Of a stretch of 64,000 nt of DNA, positions 54,799 to 63,209 are shown piece by piece. Origin of the DNA: Actinomadura oligospora ATCC 43269 (GTDB taxonomy: Bacteria > Actinomycetota > Actinomycetes > Streptosporangiales > Streptosporangiaceae); NCBI RefSeq assembly GCF_000518265.1, contig NZ_JADG01000004.1, forward strand, positions 620,001 through 684,000, read 5' to 3'. The position numbers and the translations under genes were made by a program. The notes below the pieces were generated by a model that was not told the DNA's origin, made no database searches, and saw only the letters and a program-made list of their open reading frames with translations. Numbering within the stretch: the first letter of the stretch is position 1; every line of letters begins with the position of its first letter.

Positions 54799-56097
54799 TC
54801 AGGCGAACAGCGTCTCTCCCCAGTATCCGCCCTCGCGGACGCCCGGCGGGCAGGCGTAGACGCCCGATCCGACGTGCTGGAGGTACTCGTTCATGGCGTC
54901 GGTGGCCAGGTTGTTCTGAACACGGATGAAGCCGGTGCGCGGGTCCCGCTGGAAGGCGATGAAGAACAGGCCCGCGTCGAGGCGACCGAGGCCGTCGGAG
55001 CCGTCGGTGAACGAGTAGCCACGGCGCAGGATCCGGGTGCCGCCGTTGGCGTCCGGGTGCGCGAGCCGCACGTGCGCGGTCGGCTTCAGCTTGGCGAGGT
55101 CGACCGCGTCGTGCTCGCGCCGCTGCCCGATCGGCGCGCCCTCGTTCTTGTCCCGGCCGATGACGTCCTGCTGCTCGCCGAGGGACGTCCGGTCCCAGGT
55201 CTCGATGTGCATGCGGATGCGACGCGCGACGAGGTAGCTGCCGCCCGCCATCCACTCCGCGCCGTCCGGCTTGGCCGCCCAGATGTGCTGGTCGAGCGCG
55301 GCGGTCTCGGTGCCCGCGACGTTCCGCGTGCCGTCCTTGAAGCCGAACATGTTGCGCGGCGTCTGCGCGTCCGGGGTCGTGGAGGAGGTCTTGCCGAACC
55401 CCAGCTGCGACCAGCGGACCGAGACGACGCCGAACCCGATGCGCGCCAGGTTGCGGATCGCGTGCACCGCGACCTGCGGGTCGTCCGCGCACGCCTGGAC
55501 GACGATGTCGCCGCCGCTGCGGTTCGGGTCGAGGTTGTCGCCGGGGAAGTGCGGCAGGTCGACGAGCGCGGCCGGACGCTTGGACCTGAGGCCGAAGCGG
55601 TCCTTGCCGTCCTTCTCGAAGAGGGTCGGGCCGAAGCCGACGGTCAGGGTCAGCCGGGACGGCGGGAGGCCGAGCGCCTCGCCCGTGTCGTCCGGCGGGG
55701 ACACCGCGGGCCCGCCGACCGCGCCCGCGCCGACCGGCTTCCCGGCGGTCATCGCGGCGGCGGCGGCCGTCCACTCCTTCAGCATCCGGACGAGCTTGGC
55801 GCGATCGCCTGTGACGACGTCGAACGCGGCGAAGTGCAGCCGGTCCTGGACGGGCGTGGCGATGCCCGCCTGGTGCGCCCCGTGGAACGGGACGGCGGCC
55901 GTGGTGTCGCTCTTGCCGTCGTCGTCCTTGCCGGACACGACGCGGTCGATGCCCGCCCCGGCCGCCGCGCCGACGACCAGGCTCGCGCCGCCGAAGCCGA
56001 GCATGCGGCGGCGGGACATCCGGGCCGTCTCGGCGGACGGCGGAGTCTTCGTGGACGTGGTCGTGGACGTGGACGTCCGGCTGGTGTCGTCGGTCAT
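54799..56097 (-). CDS. efeB: Dye-decolourising peroxidase / deferrochelatase
   Basis: 432 residues. Twin-arginine signal (SRRRMLGFGGASLVVGAAAG) after a Thr/Ser-rich N-terminus; Dyp domain with the catalytic GFKDGTRN, proximal heme His in RRIRMHIETWDR and a distal-side Arg in LRRGYSFTDG. Exported folded heme peroxidase; EfeB oxidises Fe(II) or frees iron from heme for EfeUOB uptake. ATG 56097 overlaps the efeO stop (ATGA). Controlled with efeO by the iron box. Confidence 0.93.
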   Translation of the reverse strand: MTDDTSRTSTSTTTSTKTPPSAETARMSRRRMLGFGGASLVVGAAAGAGIDRVVSGKDDDGKSDTTAAVPFHGAHQAGIATPVQDRLHFAAFDVVTGDRAKLVRMLKEWTAAAAAMTAGKPVGAGAVGGPAVSPPDDTGEALGLPPSRLTLTVGFGPTLFEKDGKDRFGLRSKRPAALVDLPHFPGDNLDPNRSGGDIVVQACADDPQVAVHAIRNLARIGFGVVSVRWSQLGFGKTSSTTPDAQTPRNMFGFKDGTRNVAGTETAALDQHIWAAKPDGAEWMAGGSYLVARRIRMHIETWDRTSLGEQQDVIGRDKNEGAPIGQRREHDAVDLAKLKPTAHVRLAHPDANGGTRILRRGYSFTDGSDGLGRLDAGLFFIAFQRDPRTGFIRVQNNLATDAMNEYLQHVGSGVYACPPGVREGGYWGETLFA

Positions 56098-57239
56098 TTG
56101 GCCACCGCTCCCGCGAGCTTCGACAGCGGCTCGCCGAGGGCGTTCACCGCGTCACCGAGGGCCTTGCGCTCGGGCGCTCCGACCTTGTCGTAGGAGACGT
56201 AGCCGTCGCCCTTCTCGTACTTCGCGAGCAGGTTCTCGACGGCGGTGAAGTTGTCGTCGAGGTCCTTGGCGAGCTGGGCGTCCTTCTCCTGGACGACCGG
56301 ACGCAGCAGGTCGTAGACCTTCTTCGCGCCGTCCACGTTGCCCTTGAAGTCCCAGAGGTCGGTGTGGCTGAACGCCTCCTCCTCACCGGTGACCTTGCCG
56401 GTGGCGACCTCGTCCAGCAGCTCCTTGGCGCCGTGCGCCATGTCGTTGACCGGGTCGATCGTGAGCGTCGCCATCTGGCCCTTGAGGTTCTTCAGGTCGG
56501 CCATCAGGCGGTCGGCGTACTGCTCCTTGCCCTTGACCGAGCCGTCCTTCCAGAGGGCCTTCTCCAGCAGGTGCCAGCCGGACCAGTTCGCCTTCTCCTC
56601 GGGCTTCAGGTCCGCCTCGCGCGCGTCGACCTTCGGGTCGATGTCGCCGAACTTCTCGGCGACCGGCTCGATCGTCTCCCAGCCGAGCCGGGACGGCGCG
56701 TACAGCTCCTTGGCCTTCGCCACGTCGCCCGCCTTCACCGCGTCGGCGAACTTCTGGGTCTTGGCGATGGTGTCGTCCACCTGCGCGAGGACGAACGTCT
56801 TGTACTCGGACGCGGCGTTCGTCAGGCGCGCGTCGGCGGCCCCGGCCGCGCCACCCGCGCCGGTGACCTTGATGTCCTGGCTCGGGCCCTTGCCGGTCTG
56901 GCCCGCGCTGCACAGCGCCTTGTAGTCGCCGGCGGCGAGGCTGACCACGAAATTGACCGTGGTGCCGGGGCCGATGTTCTCGCGCTCGGCGATGATCTTT
57001 CCGTCCGGGCGGAGGATCTCGAACTCGTTGGCCTGCGAGCCCTTGTTGAACACCTTGAAAGTGATCTTGCCCGCCGGAACGTCCTTCTTGGCGACCTCGC
57101 AGGCGTTGTCGGACGCGGTCACCCTGATGGCGTCGCCGCCGCCCTTTCCGCCGCCGTCGTCACCACCGCCGCACGCCGCGAGCAGGGACGCCGAAAGGGC
57201 GGTGACGCCCGCGAGGGCGAGGACGGACGAGGAACGCAT
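56094..57239 (-). CDS. efeO: Iron uptake lipoprotein EfeO (cupredoxin + M75)
   Basis: 381 residues. Lipobox ASLLAACGGG, an N-terminal cupredoxin-like domain (about 35-125: AGKITFKVFNKGSQANEFEI), and a C-terminal imelysin/M75 domain with the metal motif GWHLLEKALW (HxxE) and VNDMAHGAKELLDEV. Captures iron at the cell surface for the Efe system. ATG 57239 has GGAG upstream. Directly behind an IdeR-type box. No efeU permease gene is next to it. Confidence 0.93.
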   Translation of the reverse strand: MRSSSVLALAGVTALSASLLAACGGGDDGGGKGGGDAIRVTASDNACEVAKKDVPAGKITFKVFNKGSQANEFEILRPDGKIIAERENIGPGTTVNFVVSLAAGDYKALCSAGQTGKGPSQDIKVTGAGGAAGAADARLTNAASEYKTFVLAQVDDTIAKTQKFADAVKAGDVAKAKELYAPSRLGWETIEPVAEKFGDIDPKVDAREADLKPEEKANWSGWHLLEKALWKDGSVKGKEQYADRLMADLKNLKGQMATLTIDPVNDMAHGAKELLDEVATGKVTGEEEAFSHTDLWDFKGNVDGAKKVYDLLRPVVQEKDAQLAKDLDDNFTAVENLLAKYEKGDGYVSYDKVGAPERKALGDAVNALGEPLSKLAGAVAK

Positions 57240-57259
57240 GCGGACTCCAGAGCGGACTA

Positions 57260-57278
57260 TTTGGTAAGGCTTGCCTAA
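57260..57278. promoter_or_regulatory. IdeR/DtxR iron box before efeO
   Basis: Minus strand reads TTAGGCAAGCCTTACCAAA, a good match to the iron-box consensus. A second, weaker half-site (GGTTAGGTTCAGCTAA) lies just upstream at about 57280-57295. A TTGACG (57302-57307) and TAATTT (57277-57282) may be the -35 and -10, with a long 19-bp spacer. Confidence 0.85.
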
Positions 57279-57362
57279 ATTAGCTGAACCTAACCAGATG
57301 CCGTCAAGTCGCGCACCGGACAGGTGAGCAAGACCACCTCTCCCCGCCGCCCTTTCCGCCGG

Positions 57363-57830
57363 TCAGCGGCTCGGGTCGCGGAGGCCCATGGTGAGGTTGC
57401 GGGCGGCCATCGGCGGGCCGCCGGGAGTGGACTCCGGGTTGTACGGGGGGACCCCGCCGCCCTGCGGGTACTGCTGCGGCTGGTTCTGCTGGGGCTGGTT
57501 CGGGACGTTCTGGACGGGCTCGACCCACACGGCCGTCCCGTACGCGCACACCTCGTGGCCTCCCCCGGCCCCGAGCGCCACGGCGTCCAGGCGCATGCCG
57601 ACGACGGCGTTCGCGCCCTTGCGGCGCGCGTCCTCGGCCATCCGCTCGACGGCCTGCCGCCGTGCGGCGAGGAGCCCCGCCCCCGTCTGCTCGCCGGTGT
57701 TCATCCGGAACGTCCCACTGGATCCGGCTCCGGGCGCCGCCTGATCGGTCTGGACGGCCACCCCGAGCGCCTCGCCGAGCATCCCGCGGATCGCGTACCC
57801 GGCCAGCGCGTCAGTCGTCACGATCAGCAT
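57363..57830 (-). CDS. YbjQ-family protein with Gln/Pro-rich tail
   Basis: 155 residues. YbjQ/heavy-metal-binding domain signature: MLIVTTDALAGYAIRGMLGE, ARRQAVERMAEDARRKGANA, VVGMRLDAV and GHEVCAYGTAVWVEP. These form pentamers of unclear function. The C-terminal 45 residues are Gln/Pro/Asn-rich (NVPNQPQQNQPQQYPQGGG). ATG 57830 gives the family start. Confidence 0.8.
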   Translation of the reverse strand: MLIVTTDALAGYAIRGMLGEALGVAVQTDQAAPGAGSSGTFRMNTGEQTGAGLLAARRQAVERMAEDARRKGANAVVGMRLDAVALGAGGGHEVCAYGTAVWVEPVQNVPNQPQQNQPQQYPQGGGVPPYNPESTPGGPPMAARNLTMGLRDPSR

Positions 57831-57921
57831 GGAACCCCACGCTACCGTCCTCGTCCGACATGCGCGCCTCATCCCTGGTCGCGCAGATGAATCACCTTCG
57901 CGCCGACCACCCGGAGAACGG

Positions 57922-57968
57922 CCGCTCCGGACCGCGCCCGCCGAGGGGCGGGTCGCGGCCCGGAGCGG
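57922..57968 (-). terminator. GC-rich hairpin after the sigma-factor gene
   Basis: CCGCTCCGG (57922-57930) pairs with CCGGAGCGG (57960-57968), with an inner CCCGCC/GGCGGG stem. It lies 28 bp beyond the sigma stop on the minus strand. Confidence 0.6.
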
Positions 57969-57995
57969 TCCGCCGGGCGTCCGGAAGGACGGGCG

Positions 57996-59153
57996 TCAGT
58001 CGAGATATTCGCGCAGCATCTGCGCCCTGGAGGGATGGCGGAGTTTCGCCAGTGTCTTGGACTCGATCTGCCGGATGCGTTCGCGCGTGACGCCGAACTC
58101 CCGGCCGACCTCCTCCAGGGTGCGGGGGTGGCCGTCGGTCAGGCCGAAGCGCAGCTGGATGATGCGCTGCTCCCGTTCCGACAGCGTGCCGAGGATGTCC
58201 TCCAGCTGGTCCTGCAGCAGGATGAACGCGGCCGCCTCGATCGGGACGACGGCGTCGGAGTCCTCGATGAAGTCGCCGAGATCGGAGTCCTCCTCTCCGA
58301 TCGGGGACTGCAGCGACACCGGCTCCTGGGCGATCCGCTGGATCTCCACGACCCGGGTGGCGGTCAGTCCCATCTCCCGGCCGATCTCCTCGGGCACCGG
58401 TTCCCGGCCGAGGTCCTGGTGGAGCTGGCGCTGCACCCGCACCAGCTTGTTGATGGTCTCCACCATGTGCACCGGGATCCGGATGGTCCGGGCCTGGTCG
58501 GCGATCGCCCTCGTGATCGCCTGGCGAATCCACCAGGTGGCGTAGGTCGAGAACTTGAAACCCTTGGTGTAGTCGAATTTCTCGACGGCGCGAATGAGTC
58601 CGAGATTTCCCTCCTGGATGAGGTCGAGGAAGAGCATTCCCCGGCCCACGTAGCGTTTGGCGATCGAGACGACCAACCGCAGGTTCGCCTCGATCAGACG
58701 TTGCTTCGCCCGGATTCCCTCCCGGGAGAGCAGTTCGAGGTCGAGTCGCTGCGCCGGGGAGAGGATGGCGGTGTGCGCCACTTTCTCCTCGGCGAATAGA
58801 CCCGCCTCGATCGATTTCGCCAGTTCGACTTCATCTTCTGCCGTGAGGAGCGGAACGCGACCGATCTCTCTCAGGTAGATGCGCACCAGGTCGCTCGTCG
58901 GCGCCCGCTTGCCGAGATCTGTCTCGTCTACTCGCGCGACGTCCTCGGTCTCCTGCGGAGACTCCAGGACCTCGACCCCCTGTTCCGCGAGCATTCGGAC
59001 GACCCGTTCCAGGGAGTCGTCCGGCAAGTCCGAGCGGTCGAGTGCGGCAGCAACGTCCTCGACGGTCACACCGCCGCGTTCTCTGCCACGTGCGACGAGG
59101 TCCGCCACCTGGTCAACCGATGGCGCCTCGCTTGGCAGCACCGAAGGGCCCAC
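57996..59153 (-). CDS. RNA polymerase sigma factor, RpoD/Hrd family
   Basis: 385 residues. Region 1.1-like segment ([20 protein letters not shown]), region 1.2 ([20 protein letters not shown]), complete region 2 with [20 protein letters not shown] and [20 protein letters not shown], region 3, and region 4 with [20 protein letters not shown]. Shorter than the usual principal HrdB (about 500), so it may be a group-2 Hrd paralogue; Streptomyces hrdA lies near dnaG, as I recall. GTG 59153 has no Shine-Dalgarno. 65 bp downstream of dnaG. Confidence 0.9.
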   Translation of the reverse strand: MGPSVLPSEAPSVDQVADLVARGRERGGVTVEDVAAALDRSDLPDDSLERVVRMLAEQGVEVLESPQETEDVARVDETDLGKRAPTSDLVRIYLREIGRVPLLTAEDEVELAKSIEAGLFAEEKVAHTAILSPAQRLDLELLSREGIRAKQRLIEANLRLVVSIAKRYVGRGMLFLDLIQEGNLGLIRAVEKFDYTKGFKFSTYATWWIRQAITRAIADQARTIRIPVHMVETINKLVRVQRQLHQDLGREPVPEEIGREMGLTATRVVEIQRIAQEPVSLQSPIGEEDSDLGDFIEDSDAVVPIEAAAFILLQDQLEDILGTLSEREQRIIQLRFGLTDGHPRTLEEVGREFGVTRERIRQIESKTLAKLRHPSRAQMLREYLD

Positions 59154-59218
59154 GGGGACAGTCTGCGTTATGGAGGGGCTAGATCACAGGACCCATTTTG
59201 CGGTCTCTTGACTTACCG

Positions 59219-61393
59219 CTATCCAAGCCCGCGCTCCCGCAACACCCGTCTCTGCTGCTCAAGCGCGACAAGATCACCGAAGAGCCGGTGGTATTCCTCG
59301 GCCTGCTCGGCCGGATTCAGCCGTCCGAGTTTAGATTTCACGTCCCCGATCTGCCGGGTGAGCAGGCGCTCCTGGATTCGGGCCAGCAGTGCCGCGGCAT
59401 ATCGGTCATCCGATTCGGACGCGGACTGTGTCGGCTCGACTCCGAGCATGGTGATCAGGTCCCTGACCTGGGTGTTCGCGGCCTGCTCCAGAAGCCGTGA
59501 GATCCACTCGGCCGGGTCCGCCGCCGTCGCGACGCCTCCGACGGCCCCGACGACCCCCCGGACGGTCGCGTGCGCGGGCACCAGGAACGCCTCGCCCGGG
59601 ACGAGGTCGAACTCCGGCCCGACCACGGCCGGACGCTGCACGACCAGCTTCAACAGCTCGCGCTCGAGCACGACGCCCGGATCGTGCGGATCGAAGGCCG
59701 GGGTTTCGGGCCGACCCGAATCCGCCATCTGCTCGTCCTGCCCGGGCGCGGACGGGCCGTATCCACCGTTCCCTGACGGCCCGTAACCGCCCTTGCCGGA
59801 CGGACCGTTCTGCCTGCCGGACGCGGCGCCTCCGCCGTACCCCTGCCGTCCTCCGCCGCCGCCGGGACCGCCGCTGTAGCCCTCACGTCCGCCGCCGTAG
59901 CCGTCGCGTCCGCTGTTGTAGCCGCCCTGGCCGTTGCCGTAGCCGCCGTTGCCGTAGCCGCGTCCGCCCGCGCCGCCGCTGCCGCGCTGGCCGTTGTTGC
60001 CGTACTGGCCCTGCCCCTGCCCCTGGCCGTTGCCGCCCTGGCCGCCGCGCCGGGCCTGCTCGCGCTTGGACAGGTCGCGGACACGCTGGAGCACGAACCG
60101 CTCGTCCATGATGCCGAGCCAGCGGTCCAGGTTGACGGCGTACATCTGGCGGAGGGCGCGGTCCTTGATGCGGGCGACGATCGGGGCGGCGGCGTCGAGC
60201 GCGGCGAGCCGTCCCTCGGTGGTGTTCAGGTCGTGCTCGCCGATCCGGGACCGGACGACGAACTCGAACAGCGGGGTGCGCGAGGCGACCAGGTCGCGCA
60301 CGGCCGCCTCGCCGTGCTGGAAGCGCAGGTCACAGGGGTCCAGGCCGTCGGGCTGGACGGCCACGAAGGTCTGCGTGACGAACTTCTGCTCGCCCTCGAA
60401 CGCGCGCAGCGCCGCCTTCTGCCCGGCCGCGTCGCCGTCGAAGGTGAAGATCACCTCGCCGCGGAACTCGTCCTGGTCCATCAGCAGCCGGCGAAGGATC
60501 TTGATGTGCTCGTCGCCGAAGGACGTCCCGCAGGTCGCGACGGCCGTCGGGACGCCGGACAGGTGGCAGGCCATCACGTCGGTGTAGCCCTCGACCACGA
60601 CCGCCTGCCGGGACCGCGCGATCTCCTTCTTCGCCAGGTCGGCCCCGTACAGGACGTTCGACTTGTGGAAGATCGGCGTCTCGGGGGTGTTCAGGTACTT
60701 CGGGCCGTCGTCGTCCTCGTAGAGCTTGCGCGCGCCGAACCCGACGACATCGCCGGACAGGTCGCGGATCGGCCACATCAGGCGGCCCCGGAACCGGTCC
60801 ATCGGCCCGCGGCGGCCCTCCTTGGCGAGGCCCCCGGCGATCAGCTCGGCGTCGGCGAACCCGCGTCCGCGCAGGTGGCGGACCAGGCCCTCCCACTCGC
60901 GCGGGGCGAACCCGACCCCGAACCGCTCGGCGTCGGCGGCCTCGAACCCGCGCCCGGACAGGAACTGGCGGCCGATCATGCCCTCGGGCGAGCGCAGGTT
61001 CTCGGCGAAGAACTCCGCCGCCGCCTGGTGGGCCTCGACCAGCCGCGCCCGCTGCCCGGACTCCTTCCGGGGCTGGAACGCCCCGCCCTCCTCGTACCGG
61101 AGCTGGATGCCCGCCTTGGCGGCCAGGCGCTCGACGGACTCGGTGAACGTCAGGTGGTCGATCTCCTGGACGAACTTGATCACGTCGCCCCCGGCCCCAC
61201 AGCCGAAGCAGTAGAAGAGGCCACGGGACGGGGTGACGTTGAACGAGGGGGACTTCTCGTCGTGGAACGGGCAGAGCCCCTTGAGGTTGCCGCCGCCCGC
61301 GCTCCGCAACTGGAGGTACTCACCGATCACGGCGTCGATCGATGACCGCTCACGTACGAGCGCGATGTCCTCATTGCGAATCCGGCCTGCCAC
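59219..61393 (-). CDS. dnaG: DNA primase
   Basis: 724 residues. Zinc-binding domain (CPFHDEKSP, YCFGCGAGGD), catalytic core with TOPRIM acidic residues (VVVEGYTDVMACH, FTFDGDAAGQKAA) and a C-terminal DnaB-binding domain (VLERELLKLVVQRPAVVGP). Makes RNA primers for replication. GTG 61393 agrees with homologues (AGRIRNEDI). A Gly/Tyr/Asn/Gln-rich linker of about 110 residues separates core and helicase domain, making the protein about 90-100 residues longer than usual. Confidence 0.96.
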   Translation of the reverse strand: MAGRIRNEDIALVRERSSIDAVIGEYLQLRSAGGGNLKGLCPFHDEKSPSFNVTPSRGLFYCFGCGAGGDVIKFVQEIDHLTFTESVERLAAKAGIQLRYEEGGAFQPRKESGQRARLVEAHQAAAEFFAENLRSPEGMIGRQFLSGRGFEAADAERFGVGFAPREWEGLVRHLRGRGFADAELIAGGLAKEGRRGPMDRFRGRLMWPIRDLSGDVVGFGARKLYEDDDGPKYLNTPETPIFHKSNVLYGADLAKKEIARSRQAVVVEGYTDVMACHLSGVPTAVATCGTSFGDEHIKILRRLLMDQDEFRGEVIFTFDGDAAGQKAALRAFEGEQKFVTQTFVAVQPDGLDPCDLRFQHGEAAVRDLVASRTPLFEFVVRSRIGEHDLNTTEGRLAALDAAAPIVARIKDRALRQMYAVNLDRWLGIMDERFVLQRVRDLSKREQARRGGQGGNGQGQGQGQYGNNGQRGSGGAGGRGYGNGGYGNGQGGYNSGRDGYGGGREGYSGGPGGGGGRQGYGGGAASGRQNGPSGKGGYGPSGNGGYGPSAPGQDEQMADSGRPETPAFDPHDPGVVLERELLKLVVQRPAVVGPEFDLVPGEAFLVPAHATVRGVVGAVGGVATAADPAEWISRLLEQAANTQVRDLITMLGVEPTQSASESDDRYAAALLARIQERLLTRQIGDVKSKLGRLNPAEQAEEYHRLFGDLVALEQQRRVLRERGLG
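59714..60049 (-). other. Low-complexity Gly-rich linker encoded within dnaG
   Basis: Residues about 449-560 of DnaG, composed mainly of G, Y, N, Q, R and S, with repeats like GYGNGG, GYGGGREG and KGGYGPSG. It begins just after the primase core and ends before the DnaB-interaction domain. Confidence 0.85.
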
Positions 61394-61487
61394 AACGAAC
61401 GAGTCTAGGCGCGCCCCCGGACATTCCGCGCCGCTCCGCCCGGGACGTCCCCGATCCGGGCCGATCCGGCCCACCGGCCGGGCCCGC

Positions 61488-61586
61488 CCGGTGATCGATT
61501 GCCGAGGCGGGACGCGCCCGCCGGTGATCGGTCCCCCAGGCCGCGCGGGCCGTCCGGTGATCGATCCCTGGGCCGGGACGGGCCGT
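61488..61586. repeat. Three 33-bp tandem repeats starting CCGGTGATCG
   Basis: Units start at 61488, 61521 and 61554, each CCGGTGATCGAT or CCGGTGATCGGT followed by a diverged GC-rich part. A partial fourth unit starts at 61587. The period of 33 is 11 codons, and the minus-strand frame is open and in frame with dnaG. Confidence 0.75.
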
Positions 61587-61618
61587 CCGTTCACCGGCCG
61601 GTGAGGAAGGAGGTGACG

Positions 61619-61699
61619 GTGGCGCGGGACGCGGGTCGGGGGCGGCGCGGATCACGGCGGTTGCTCGCCGAGTTCGCGCACGACCACGGCCTCGGGTAG
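61619..61699 (+). CDS. Candidate 26-residue small protein with perfect Shine-Dalgarno
   Basis: GTG 61619 is preceded by AAGGAGG with 5-nt spacing. The product starts MARDAGRGRRGSRRLLAEF and ends HDHGLG: basic N-terminal half and a short helix-like C-terminus. Antisense direction to dnaG, tandem to nothing. Too short for domain evidence; the ribosome-binding site is the main support. Confidence 0.35.
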   Translation: MARDAGRGRRGSRRLLAEFAHDHGLG

Positions 61700-61723
61700 C
61701 CCGGCCGAGCGGACGCGGCGGGC

Positions 61724-63127
61724 TCAGCCGAGGACGCGGCGGAGGCGGGTGAGGGCTTCGGGGATGTCCTCGGTGGAGATGGCGCCGTAGCCGAAGACCA
61801 GGCCGTTCGGCGGGGGCTCGGTGACGGCGAAGTCGGAGAGGGGGAAGAGGGCGACGCCCTCGGCCTCGGCGGCCCGGACGGTCTGGAGGTCGGAGGGGCC
61901 GGACAGCGTCGCGCTCAGGTGAAGGCCCGCGGCGGACGGGACGAGACTGAGGCGATCGGTGAAGCCGGTGCCGAGGGATTCGGCGATGAGTTCGTGGCGC
62001 TCCTGGTAGACGCGGCGGGAGCGGCGGACGTGACGGGCGAGCAGGCCCTCGTCGATGAAGCGCGCCAGGGCGGCCTGGACGGGCGGGTCGCCGTGCCAGG
62101 ACGTGACGTAGCGGGCCATCCGGAACGCCTCGTGCAGAGCGGGCGGCGCGACCAGGAAGCCGAGGCGCAGCACCGGCCGCATGAGCTTGGAGAACGTGCC
62201 GAGGTAGAGGACGCGGCCGTCCTCGTCCAGGGACTGCAGCGGCTCGATCGGCCGGCCGCCGTAGCGGTACTCGGTGTCGTAGTCGTCCTCGATGACGACG
62301 ACGTCGCGGCGGCGGGCCCAGTCGAGCAGCGCCCGGCGGCGGGGCAGCGACATCGGCATGCCCAGCGGGAACTGGTGGGACGGGGTGAGGTAGACGGCGC
62401 GGGCGTCGTCCGGGAGAGCGTCGACGCGCAGGCCCTCGGCGTCCACCGGGACGCCGGTCACGCGCAGGCCCTGGGAGCGGAACAGCAGGTGCGCGGGCGG
62501 GTAGCCGGGGTCCTCGACGGCGACGCGCGCGCCGGGTTCGAGCAGGACGCGTCCGACCAGGTCAAGCGCCTGCTGGATGCCGGAGGTGACGATCACGTCG
62601 GACGCGCTCGCCCGGACCGACCGCGACACCCCGGCGTGCCGGGCGATGGCCTCGCGCAGGACGGGCAGCCCGGCGGGGTCGCCGACGTCGTGGGTCCCGG
62701 GGCGCAGCTCGGCCGCCATCAGCCGCCGCCACGCCTCGTACGGGAACAGGCGCGTGTCCGGGAGGCCCGCGCGCAGGTCGTACGGGACGTCCCGATACCC
62801 GTCGGGCCAGGCGCGCAGGCCCGTCCAGGCGGGACGCGGGCGGAGCGGCGACGCGGCGGGAGCGTGCCGCCGGGACGGCGAGGGGGCGGCCGACTCGCGG
62901 ACGAACGTGCCCGCGCCGACGCGCGCGGTCAGGTACCCCTCGGCGGCGAGGCGGTCGTAGACGACCGAGACCGTGCCGCGCGACACCGAGAGGCGGCGGG
63001 CCAGCTCGCGGGTGGCCGGGAGGGCCTCGCCCGCGCGGAGGCGGCCGTCCAGGACGGCGTCCCTGAGCTGCCGGTACAGGCTCCCGGTGAGGTCGCGGCG
63101 GTCGTCCAGGGTGATGTGCGGGTCCAC
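61724..63127 (-). CDS. MocR/PdxR-type GntR-aminotransferase fusion regulator
   Basis: 467 residues. GntR winged helix (SLYRQLRDAVLDGRLRAGEA, LARRLSVSRGTVSVVYDRL) fused to a class I aminotransferase-like domain with the PLP Lys in YLGTFSKLMRPVLRLGF. PdxR-like members control pyridoxal or amino-acid genes. GTG 63127 is supported by a -10 7 nt upstream; ATG 63187 is the longer option. Divergent from the DinB-like gene, a possible target. Confidence 0.9.
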   Translation of the reverse strand: MDPHITLDDRRDLTGSLYRQLRDAVLDGRLRAGEALPATRELARRLSVSRGTVSVVYDRLAAEGYLTARVGAGTFVRESAAPSPSRRHAPAASPLRPRPAWTGLRAWPDGYRDVPYDLRAGLPDTRLFPYEAWRRLMAAELRPGTHDVGDPAGLPVLREAIARHAGVSRSVRASASDVIVTSGIQQALDLVGRVLLEPGARVAVEDPGYPPAHLLFRSQGLRVTGVPVDAEGLRVDALPDDARAVYLTPSHQFPLGMPMSLPRRRALLDWARRRDVVVIEDDYDTEYRYGGRPIEPLQSLDEDGRVLYLGTFSKLMRPVLRLGFLVAPPALHEAFRMARYVTSWHGDPPVQAALARFIDEGLLARHVRRSRRVYQERHELIAESLGTGFTDRLSLVPSAAGLHLSATLSGPSDLQTVRAAEAEGVALFPLSDFAVTEPPPNGLVFGYGAISTEDIPEALTRLRRVLG

Positions 63128-63134
63128 CCCGCGC

Positions 63135-63140
63135 AGTGTA
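63135..63140 (-). promoter_or_regulatory. -10 box of the MocR-type gene (leaderless)
   Basis: TACACT on the minus strand ends 7 nt before GTG 63127; TCGACC 18 bp upstream is a plausible -35. Confidence 0.45.
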
Positions 63141-63209
63141 GATCGGCCTAGTGGGACGGGTCGATATTGGCTCTGTACGTGGTCCATTCCGGGTTCCTAG
63201 GGTGGCCCC

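Larger units (their letters stand above)
61394..61723. other. Intergenic region with 33-bp repeats and a small ORF
   Basis: 330 bp between dnaG and the MocR-type gene. Contains three 33-bp tandem units (61488-61586), a perfect Shine-Dalgarno with a 26-codon ORF on the plus strand (61619-61699), and presumably the dnaG promoter. No other gene is seen. Confidence 0.6.

Noticed and set aside
61488..61586. CRISPR-like array
   Set aside because: Only three imperfect units with no separate spacers and no cas genes; it is a simple tandem repeat.
61394..61594. DnaG N-terminal extension through the 33-bp repeats
   Set aside because: Homologues begin at AGRIRNEDI, and there is no ribosome-binding site at the upstream start. 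Kept only as a finding about the repeats.
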